Below, piece by piece: positions 54,585 through 64,000 of a DNA stretch of 64,000 bases; within the stretch, counting starts at the first letter, position 1; each line of letters begins with the position of its first letter. This stretch comes from Chionoecetes opilio (lineage: Eukaryota > Arthropoda > Malacostraca > Decapoda > Majidae), in contig JACEEZ010022590.1 in NCBI GenBank assembly GCA_016584305.1, positions 387,056 through 451,055 on the forward strand, written 5' to 3'. A program made the position numbers and the translations under genes. A model generated the notes under the pieces. It was not told the DNA's origin. It worked only from the letters and a program-made list of their open reading frames with translations, and did not search any database.

Positions 54585-54783
54585 TGGTAAGTGTAGTTTT
54601 TATGCTTTTATAGTACTGTATTTATTTTTTAATTTTTTTTTAAAACCCATATCAGAGGAGGACATTGCATAACTCGGCAAGGGCCAGAGCCCCTATCGTG
54701 CCGAGTTATAAGGGTTTTACTGTATAAGTAAATCGTTTTGATGAATTAGTCATTGATGATAATTTCCAGGACTGAAAAGAGCT

Positions 54784-55005
54784 TGTGATATGTGTAGCAG
54801 CCTGGTGGTAAATGCTGCATCAACACTGGCAGACGATAGGTGGCGCTGTTGGCGCCAATCTGCCGAGGCGGAAGTTGCCGCGGAACGGCTACCGCCAGCC
54901 TTGGTGGCAGACTCATATAGAGTCTTACCTTGTGATACGTGTGACAGCCTGGTGATAAATGATACATCAACACTAGCAGACGATAGTTGGCGCTGTTGGG
55001 TGCCA
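54784..55005. repeat. Tandem duplication, unit about 160 bp
   Basis: 'tgtgatatgtgtagcagcct...cagacgata.gtggcgctgttgg' (54784-54855) recurs at 54941-55002 as 'tgtgatacgtgtgacagcct...'. The intervening sequence is GC-rich. Confidence 0.8.
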
Positions 55006-55310
55006 GTAAACATCACAGCGTGAGAACAGATTAGTTGATTTGAATGTCTTATGGTATTTGAAATACTTGTAACTATAAGTACTGAGGTTACATCATATAA
55101 GAGGCCGAATTGAATAGCTACCTAACCTAACCTCCTACAACATTCGTCTTGGAAGACGCACGAGTATTTTTCAGGGTATTTTTTAGGGGAAAAACAGCGT
55201 CATATAAGTCGTAAAATACGGTACCCATTATTTGTTGGGATTAAGATTCATGACATATTGCCCGCCACCAAATATATCTACAAATCCCCCTATACAGAGA
55301 CCTTCTTTAA

Positions 55311-55927
55311 CCCGGGAACCCTAACACTGGGGAATGTTGCTTATTACTAACCCCGGGTGAAATATACCCAATATTTAGGATGAAATATACACCATTTCTA
55401 ATTATTTTTCATTAAATCAGGCAATGCAGTGAAAAAATATAACTTTATAACTTTATTTTACTGTAAAAACCTTTAACCTAAACTGACATTTTATTACTGA
55501 GGTAGGACTGTAGAAAACAACAGAAAAAAGTGCTTCTTTTCCTTACTTTTGTAATATAAATTCCAATGACAGGTTACTAGTGATCAGAATGACTTTATAC
55601 TTATCAATCACACACTTGGGTCCCTTCAGCCTCGTACTGGACCACCAATGCCCCCACGGCCTCATTCATCGATTAATATGCAAGTATATAATCGGCACTG
55701 TGACACTACTACGCTGTTCTTAACGGCGGGTGAAATTAACCCAAAATAGACTCCAGAGCTAACACAAATAGAGACACGGGAGAACAGCACCTCTCACTAC
55801 AAAGTCCTGACACGCACTGAGGACTACTGGGAGGGACAGACTCGTCACTCCTATCTCCACGCACCACGTGACAGTCACGCAGCGACGACGTGTTGGGTGA
55901 AAAACACCCAGGGATAGGGCTCCCGGG
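55311..55927. mobile_element. piggyBac-type MITE, 617 bp, TTAA target duplication
   Basis: TTAA (55307-55310 and 55928-55931) brackets inverted ends CCCGGGAACCCTA / TAGGGCTCCCGGG. TTAA duplication and CCC-starting ends are the piggyBac signature. Inner arms also pair loosely (GGGTGAAATATACCC; GGGTGAAAAACACCC). No transposase frame. Confidence 0.8.
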
Positions 55928-55931
55928 TTAA

Positions 55932-56403
55932 TCCCGGTGTCGTGTGGGCAAGTGTCTGTTTACGAGGGAACGTCTGTTTACTAACAAAGGCGGAAGAAAA
56001 CGGGGATATTTACTTGTTGATCAACAAAGTGGGACCGCTTGTCACAGTGTACCGTGTGTACATCTTGTCGCTTGTGACGAACTGTCCGCTAAAGTAGGGG
56101 AGGGTATACTGTTTTTATTCTTTCATAGGAAAAACATTCATGAATCGATTAATGCGCTCTGCTTTTGTATTACTGATGTGAAGGACCATTAAATAGCCTT
56201 TATGTAGTGAATCATGAGTAAATTTACGGAATACAGCATCTTGCGGTAAGAAAACACTATTTTGATGTGTACCAGATGAATATGATGCCTGTTTGGGGCA
56301 GATTGCATTCTTGAAACGGGTGTTTAGGGCCCCATCTCCTGCTCACAAGATATTTCTGTACGTAATTGTACGTAACCTCATATATCATATATGCTCAAAA
56401 CCC
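55932..56403. other. Intergenic DNA with an unrecognised 82-codon frame
   Basis: A frame from 55944 to 56192 (+) begins with ATG-like GTG context (MGKCLFTRERLF) and has no recognised domain. It is probably chance. Confidence 0.3.
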
Positions 56404-56889
56404 TACCGTAGATAACAATAGTTGTCAGAGGCAATATTGTCGCCAGCCGCCATATATTACGAATTACAGCATCCTGCTGATTTGTATGTGCCACTGAAGA
56501 TGATACACAGTAGTTTATATCATGACGGTATATAATCTACCCTGTTTCATGTGTTGTTTTATGCTCTGTATCTGCAAGTATATATACGGTTTCAAATGTC
56601 GCTACTCGTTTTTTTTTCGGGCGACGACGACGGCTGGAGGACACTCAGAACATAAACACTAGCTGGCGACCTTAGTTTGGTCGCCACTCTGGTGATATTT
56701 TTTTGTATTTGTTCATTTATAGCCATAATATGACACAGATGAAGACACAAAATAACACAGGCTCTCCAAATAGCCTCTTCTAACTTTCCTGAAATCATGG
56801 ATGTAGAAATGCAAGTATTAACGCCACCACACGTCTGTAGCTACATCGAAAAAAACGTTGTCTTGGCGACTTTAGTGTTATCTACGGTA
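56404..56889 (+). mobile_element. MITE of the TACCGTAGATAAC family, copy 2 (both ends)
   Basis: 486 bp from TACCGTAGATAACA to TGTTATCTACGGTA, the same length as the copy at 61161-61646 and collinear with it. A target duplication is not evident. Another inverted-repeat element abuts its right end. Confidence 0.85.
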
Positions 56890-57173
56890 CCTATAACTGT
56901 CGCCGATAGGAATTCTCGCCGACGTCGGCGTGCGTTCTAATTTTTCACGTCGGTGAGTGTTCCTATTTCTGGGGTTATTTCTAGTTCTTGATCTTGAGTT
57001 AGGTTATGTGGTTAGGTTATGTTGGCTAGTTGACCTATGTCCAGGTTAGGTTACTGAACGAGCGGGGGGGGGGACTTTACCAATGAAAGTCGCCAAAAAT
57101 GTTCATGTCGGCGAGAGCTCTCGGTTGGCGATTCGACGAGCGTTCCTATATCGGCGACAGTTCCATAAACCCT
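56886..57173. mobile_element. MITE with 'ACTGTCGCCGATA' inverted ends
   Basis: The left end GGTACCTATAACTGTCGCCG and the inverted right end (about 57140-57173: cgttcctatatcggcgacag...) share ACTGTCGCCGATA-GGAA plus inner CTCGCCGACGT / ATGTCGGCGAGAG arms. It is about 285 bp. A fragment with the same ends lies at 60205-60310. Confidence 0.7.
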
Positions 57174-58690
<1,517 letters not shown>

Positions 58691-59266
58691 TGGACTGCTA
58701 GACACACACTGACCCGATGCCTCTCCTGACCCCGGTCGGGAGACGATACGATACGTCACAGAATCTGTCACACCCCCGGAGTGAGGCGGTAAAGCGAAAT
58801 GAGCTAACCTTCCTCCCTTAGCCTTGGTACTGTCTATAGATACTGCCTGACTAACTCTACGGTGATGATGCATGAGCTGAGACCTGCGAGCGCTGATAGA
58901 GTGCGTGCGAGTCGAGAGAACATGCATGGCGTACTCATTCTCGCAGTGATAATCTCCGTTTGCACGCACGCATGTTTGCAGCTCTGTTCACCTCCGTGTA
59001 CTTCATATATGTGTAGGCCTATGCAATCCCCGCAATCTTCGTACACGTACACCACGGGTTTAGCTAGCTCGCTTGGAAAACGTAACCACAAAAATTGCTA
59101 TTTTCCTATGTTTGTTTCTTCATGCCAACGAAGCAATGGAAGCATAAATATTTTACCTAGATGTTCAGTTGTTCACATATATTGAATTATGTAAATATAT
59201 TTCCTCCCCTATACGTTACCCTTACCCCCCTTCTACCAGAGCTCGTTAGTCGTTACATCGAGCACA
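58691..59266. other. Intergenic DNA, nothing recognised
   Basis: Frames on both strands are short and without known domains. Confidence 0.5.
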
Positions 59267-59274
59267 TCTGGCAG

Positions 59275-59458
59275 CAGGGATGCCAGGTGCACAAACCACA
59301 AAATATACTTTTGGCATTCACACTTTACTTTTTTGGCATTTTCATTTTTTCATCATAAGAAAATGAAATTCAATTGACGAATATTTCTGGCAAATTCCAA
59401 AATTTGTTGAGTAATTTCTGGCAAGAAATACAACAATTGGCAGGACCTGGCAACTCTG
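59275..59458. mobile_element. hAT-type MITE, 184 bp
   Basis: Inverted ends CAGGGATGCCAGGT / ACCTGGCAACTCTG. The flanking 8-mers TCTGGCAG (59267-59274) and TCTGGTAG (59459-59466) match at 7 of 8 positions, fitting the 8-bp hAT duplication. The interior pairs as well (TTTCTGGCAA... words). Confidence 0.8.
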
Positions 59459-59599
59459 TCTGGTAGTGATCATAGGACGTCGGACTGTGAGGTGTACTGG
59501 ACTAGTCTCGCTTAGTTTCCGTTCGCACACCGGAATGAGTAATCAAAGGCAAAAACATTCAGATAATAGTCATATATAACAAAAAAATATTGATATGCC

Positions 59600-59875
59600 T
59601 GTTCTTAGTCTTGGTCTGTTTCGGAGGGTCTGGTCTTGGTATTGGTCTTGGTCTTGGAGGGTCTTGGTCTTGGTCTCGGAGGGCTGGTCTTGGTCTCAGA
59701 AGGTCTGGTCTTGGTCTTGGTCTCGAAGGGTCTGGTCTTGGTCTTGGTCTTGGTCTCGGAGGGTCTTGGTCTTGGTCTCGGAGGGCTGGTCTTGGTCTCG
59801 GAAGGTCTGGTCTTGGTCTTGGTCTCGAAGGGTCTGGTCTTGGTCTTGGTCTTGGTCTCGGAGGGTCTGGTCTTG
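59600..59875. repeat. (TCTTGG)-based minisatellite
   Basis: Hexamers TCTTGG and TCTCGGAGGG alternate, and two higher-order units of about 120 bp (59640-59760 and 59760-59873) are nearly identical. It is open in several frames on both strands (Gly/Leu and Arg/Asp/Gln/Lys repeats). Probably not a gene. Confidence 0.85.
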
Positions 59876-59879
59876 ACTA

Positions 59880-60197
59880 CAACACTGACACACGAACACA
59901 TACTACACACGCACACACATACATACACACATGCACTCACACACACATACACACACATACGCATACATACACACACACACACTCACACATACACATACAC
60001 ACACACATACAAACACATACATATACACACACATCCATACACACATGCACTCACACACACTACACACACACATACATACATACACACACACACACACTCA
60101 CATATACACATACACACACACACATGCAAACACATACATACACACACACATACATACACACATTCACTCACACACACATACACACACACATACCTAG
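59880..60197. repeat. (CA)n/(CATA)n compound microsatellite with a higher-order unit
   Basis: ACACATACA words repeat. A longer unit of about 110 bp ('catacacacatgcactcacacacac...') recurs at about 59925, 60035 and 60160. Confidence 0.9.
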
Positions 60198-60204
60198 ACG
60201 GTAC

Positions 60205-60310
60205 CTGGAACTGTCGCCGATAGGAACTGTCGCCGATATCGGCGACTGTTCCAATATTTCACGTCGGCGGGAGTTCTAATCGTCGGCGACAATTCTAGTT
60301 CTTGATCTTG
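60205..60310. mobile_element. Fragment of the 'ACTGTCGCCGATA' MITE
   Basis: 'ggtacctggaactgtcgccg' and the perfect hairpin CGCCGATATCGGCG (about 60231-60244) match the ends of 56886-57173. 'ttctagttcttgatcttga' also recurs at about 56978. Confidence 0.65.
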
Positions 60311-60787
60311 ATATTACAGTACCATAATTTAATTAAATAATCTTTTAATCATGGTTCTGCATTCAGGGATTAAATACCAGCAATAACTTGAACTGTCAAA
60401 GGCTTTCAATGGGAGAAATATACATGTAAAGTTGTCACTGACTCCGCTGATGATGATCTGAATCCGCTGAATGATGGTTTAATAGTACGGCCCTAGGTGT
60501 CTTGAAGACACCTTCACCTCCCTCTCCTTACTTGTTTCCTTCTCTCATTCCATCCTTTTCCCCACCTCTATTTCATCATTGATCGAGACGGGACACATAG
60601 GAGCAACAAAACATTATATATGAGCTTCCAGCAATTACATGAAACTATCAAAGGCTTTCAATGGGAGAAATATACATGTAAAGTTGTCTCACCCTACAGC
60701 TGACGCCGCCTCCTTAGAGATTAGCGCGGAAGAATACTTAGAATATTGTGCCCGCCCATTCCCCCCCCCACTGGGAGAGTCCCACGG
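60311..60787. other. Intergenic DNA with an internal direct repeat
   Basis: 'actatcaaaggctttcaatgg...gggagaaatatacatgtaaagttgtc' occurs twice (about 60390-60440 and 60642-60690). No gene recognised. Confidence 0.55.
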
Positions 60788-61030
60788 GGAGTGTCCTCCC
60801 ACCGTCGTTGTTGCCCGAAGAAAAAAAACGAGTAGCGAAATTTGAAACCATATATACTTGCAGATACAATTAATAAAACAACGCTGAAACAGGGTAGTTT
60901 ATACAGTTATATAAACTACTGTGTATCATCTTCAGTGGCCCCATACAAATCAATAGTGATGCTATAATTCGTAATATATGGCGCCGGGCCCGACATTAGT
61001 GCAGGTGGCGCTTTAGTGCTATCTACGGTA
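60788..61030 (-). mobile_element. MITE of the TACCGTAGATAAC family, partial, inverted
   Basis: The reverse complement matches the left half of 61161-61646 and ends here at CTACGGTA (61023-61030). The other end is missing. Confidence 0.8.
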
Positions 61031-61160
61031 GTAGTACGTATTATTTAATTTGAGTTTATTTATGTAATCATGATAAATGCTTGGGGGGGGGGTCGATAAC
61101 CGAACTGGATTTCCGAAGGGGTCTGGTGTATGTGCGTGTGTGTGTGTGTGTGTATTCATC

Positions 61161-61646
61161 TACCGTAGATAACAGAAAAAGTCGCCACCTGCAGTGATGT
61201 CGCCAGGCGCCAAATATTACGAAGTATAGCATCACTACTGATTTTATGTGCCACTGAAGATGATACACAGTGGGTTTATATCATGACGGTATAATCTACC
61301 CTGTTACAGCGTTGTTTATGCTTTGTATCTGCGAGTATATACGGTTTCAAATTTCGCTACCCCATTTTTTTTTCGGGCGACGAGGGACAGTGGTACGACA
61401 TCAGTAAATAAACACTAGATGGCGACTCTACTGTTGATAGCCACTTTGTAGATTTTTTTGTAATTTGTTCATTTATAGCCATAATATGACACAGATGAAG
61501 ACACAAAATGACACAGACTCTCTAGATAGCCCCTTCTAACTTTCCTGAAATCATGGATGTAGAAAAAATGTAAGTATTAACGCCACCACACGTCTGTAAA
61601 CAAAAAAAAAAAATTTGTCCTGGCGACTTAACTGTTATCTACGGTA
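61161..61646 (+). mobile_element. MITE of the TACCGTAGATAAC family, copy 3, inserted in a SINE
   Basis: 486 bp with ends TACCGTAGATAACAG / CTGTTATCTACGGTA. GTATTCAT flanks both sides (61152-61159 and 61647-61654). Uninterrupted SINE copies at 29863 and 51760 show this site once after (TG)n. A direct 8-bp (or 9-bp with one mismatch) duplication is therefore established. Confidence 0.9.
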
Positions 61647-61905
61647 GTATTCATTAGAAATTTTACAGGGCCAGAGCGACGCTCGTATGGCCCCTTTCTC
61701 CATATCAACATTTGTATCTTTCATCCTTAGTGGTTAGTTTTGGCCGATGCCAGCCCCCCGGAGAGCAGGTCACAAAACCTCGGCTAACACCCGGTACCAT
61801 TCACTGCTGGGTGGACAGGGGCTCGGGTTTTAAGGAAAACATGTTTTTAAGGAATTGTTTCCGCTCCCCCCGGGGATCGAACCGGGACTTCTCGGTAGTG
61901 AACAA
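61647..61905 (-). mobile_element. tRNA-derived SINE (family A), split by a MITE
   Basis: 'acagggccagagcgacgctcgtatgg', 'cactgctgggtggacagggg' and the box-B-like end GGGATCGAACCGGGAC match the family. Its 3' tail, (TG)n with GTATTCATC, lies on the other side of the MITE at 61130-61160. The anticodon arm is altered. Confidence 0.75.
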
Positions 61906-62094
61906 AACCGAGGTGTGTGTGTGATACATCTCTTCTCTCTCTCTCACTTTTGTCAAGGGGGGGACTTCAAAAACATCTTCCACAAAAATACACCCATCGC
62001 TAACCTTCCAAGAGGATGCATTTATTCGAGCAACGAATAAATGTAGACAGAAAAGAAAACCCAAAACATCCCCATGAAACTACAGTTAGAATGG

Positions 62095-63010
62095 GTTGAG
62101 GAGGCCTTACCGAAAAATTTTTGTCCAGGAAGACGTTTAGAGTGGGTGCCTATCGCCATACCATCCTTTTCACCGAGTTTGGTCTACAGCTGGCCTCCCA
62201 GGCAAGAACGTGGTAGTTGATGCAACATTTAAGAGTGTCCAGTCACCTTCAAGCAACTTTGGGGAATACACGCCTTCATTGTCAGAACAAATGCATCAAA
62301 CAAGTCCCCCTTATCCAAGTACTGAGACCAGGGCGCATTGGTGATTATTCTGCAGTTTTGGAGGCCATCAAAGCAAGACTCCCCGCTGACGTAAGTCTTT
62401 AGAGTGTGATGATGGACTTGAGACTGCAGTTTGGACTTCATTTGGGCGCATTTACCCTGATCTGCAGTTGAGAGGATGTTCCCTTTTACTGGACCCCGGC
62501 TGTGTGGAAATGGATCCAGCTTTATGGACTAAGTTTCCATACTACAAGAAGAAGAACACATATAAGTTTCTGAGACAGTGCTCTGTCTACCTTTCCTGCC
62601 AGCAGAGCAAATCCCAGAGACCTCCATCACCTACACAGTCTGGTCTTGCCGAATCACTCTGACGGTCTCCATCAGCTGTTTGCGTACATGGAGGGCGACC
62701 GGATTAGTTCACGGGCGTGCGGGTTTTACTCCATACCAATGGTCTGTGTTCGGACAGACAGTGCGGGACTAACAACGATGTAGAAGGGTGGCAAACAATC
62801 TGAATAAACTCTGTGAAAGAGTCGGAGCGAGCTGCAATGTATATGAACTCATTAACGTGCTGTACAAGGAGTGCTCGTTAGGTACCGTGCAGCATCAACT
62901 TGTAGCTCAAAGAAAAAAATTTGAAAAACATCAGAAAGCAGGAGACTCATTATTTTAATCAAATGTTCTACGTGCATGGGAGGCCTACAGGCAGAAGGGC
63001 TGGTCCCTAA
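62095..63010 (+). pseudogene. Decayed MULE transposase (relative of 20699-22629)
   Basis: Fragments in all three frames follow the order of the MULE core: VDATFKS (about 62219-62239), IGDYSAVLEAIKARLP (about 62338-62390), a DDGLETAVW-like block (62410-62440), LRGCS (62466-62480), and DNNDVEGW (about 62764-62790) with the family's catalytic Glu. At least five frameshifts or stops intervene. It differs enough from the 20.7-kb gene to be a separate, older family member. Confidence 0.75.
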
Positions 63011-63532
63011 ACAGCTTCTAATAGGATTGCAGGTTTTCTGTATTCATTTTCAGTAATGTAAAAAAAAAAGGTTGTGATTTGTACTCATATGTTTTCTTCT
63101 TATTAATATTATTATTTTATAATTATGCTTTTTTAATTTTTTATTATGTCAAATATTTTATATACTGCTTAATTAATGATAATGAATATTTTTATGTCTC
63201 AAAACAATGCATCTATTATTATTTTAAATATCTTATCTGAATAAATACAAAAAACAATTAATAATTATAATTATATCCTTTTTCGGTAGGTTTTCGTATT
63301 ATAGTATACTTCTTGCAGGGGAGGGGGGAGAATTGAGTTTGTGAGAGACAATAATTATGCTTAGCTTTTCACACAGACCAAAACAGTTCCACAAGAATGA
63401 AGGTCTACTTTGAAGGACCCAAAAAATAGCTGTGGGCTACTGTATTGATTATTTTGTGGGTTTTTTTATGCAGTCGAAATAAATGCTTGGGGTCGATAAT
63501 TAATCGAACTGGATTTCCAGAAGGGGTTGGTA
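63011..63532. other. AT-rich DNA with a low-copy repeat
   Basis: 'aaatgcttggggtcgataa...cgaactggatttcc' (63479-63530) also occurs at 61074-61130. Nothing else is recognised. Confidence 0.5.
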
Positions 63533-63705
<173 letters not shown>

Positions 63706-63828
63706 ATTTTTGGGGACTGGCAATATAGCGGGCATTTTTTAACTTCTCTTTTTTAAATCATTTGGGCCCGGGCCGTAATGATGTAAATGAAATTGAGTAC
63801 TCAATGCATGAATGCGTGCATGTGTGTG

Positions 63829-63901
63829 TGGAGAGAGGAGAGAGAGAGAGAGAGAGACGAGAGAGAGAGAGAGAGAGAAGAGAGAGACGAGGAGAGAGAG
63901 A

Positions 63902-63937
<36 letters not shown>

Positions 63938-63946
63938 CGAGAGAGG

Positions 63947-63982
<36 letters not shown>
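63829..63982. repeat. (GA)n microsatellite
   Basis: GA repeats with GACGAG and GAAG interruptions; frames across it are Arg/Glu or Ser/Leu only. Confidence 0.95.
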
Positions 63983-63985
<3 letters not shown>

Positions 63986-64000
63986 CTATATATCTCATAA

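Larger units (their letters stand above)
53310..54722. mobile_element. pogo/Tigger-type (Tc1/mariner) element, internally rearranged
   Basis: Ends CAGTAAAACCCCTATAACTC and the inverted GAGTTATAAGGGTTTTACTG (53310-53335; 54697-54722) are flanked by TA (53308-53309; 54723-54724). CAGT-AAACC ends with TA duplication are the Tigger/pogo signature. The interior has a SINE (53380-53742) and an inverted repeat (53918-54131 against 54283-54496). Each arm of that repeat carries the start of the transposase gene; the rest of the gene is deleted. Confidence 0.85.

Overview
This window looks like nuclear DNA of an invertebrate, most probably a decapod crustacean. The grounds are split genes with GT-AG introns, very dense microsatellites ((TC)n, (TA)n, (CA)n), tRNA-derived SINEs, LINEs of the kinds common in crab, shrimp and crayfish genomes, and many cut-and-paste DNA transposons. 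The species cannot be fixed from the sequence. There is no bacterial-style operon, CRISPR array or rRNA, and no free-standing tRNA gene was recognised.

The only host-like gene is an SLC7-type amino-acid transporter (the LAT/y+LAT/b0,+AT light-chain family) on the + strand, present twice. Copy A (about 6.17-16.0 kb) keeps recognisable pieces from the first exon to the last but is broken in exon 1 and exons 3-6. Copy B (34.5-42.75 kb) has an intact exon 1 with an unusually long charged N-terminus and intact exons 3 and 4, but exon 2 is frameshifted and split by a LINE, and nothing after exon 4 is seen. The duplicated block is about 5.79-12.52 kb against 34.16-43.01 kb. Insertions present in one copy and absent from the other date themselves relative to the duplication.

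The rest is layered transposons. 0-5.7 kb: a broken Ty3/gypsy-like element with a SINE in it, a possible solo LTR, and a Rex1-like LINE end. 16-20 kb: GC-rich duplications, a G/C palindrome and MITE copies. 20.7-22.7 kb: a near-intact Mutator-like transposase with PHD and FLYWCH zinc fingers. 23.1-26.6 kb: a 3.5-kb element with about 130-bp inverted ends and an interior I cannot identify. 26.9-31 kb: foldbacks, a hAT-type MITE and SINEs. 32.7-34.1 kb: a CR1/L2-like LINE. 36.6-41.1 kb: two LINEs inside copy B. 44.0-46.3 kb: a complete PIF/Harbinger element. 47.2-50.1 kb: (TA)n arrays, two tandem Helitron-like elements and two long TA-cored palindromes. 51.9-57.2 kb: more MITEs, a pogo/Tigger element and a piggyBac-type MITE. 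57.6-64 kb: simple repeats, minisatellites, more MITEs and a decayed second MULE transposase.

Many breaks are single-base indels in homopolymers, and low-complexity sequence is very abundant. Some apparent pseudogene lesions, and even the A/B duplication, could therefore be assembly or consensus errors. Reads spanning these sites would settle this.
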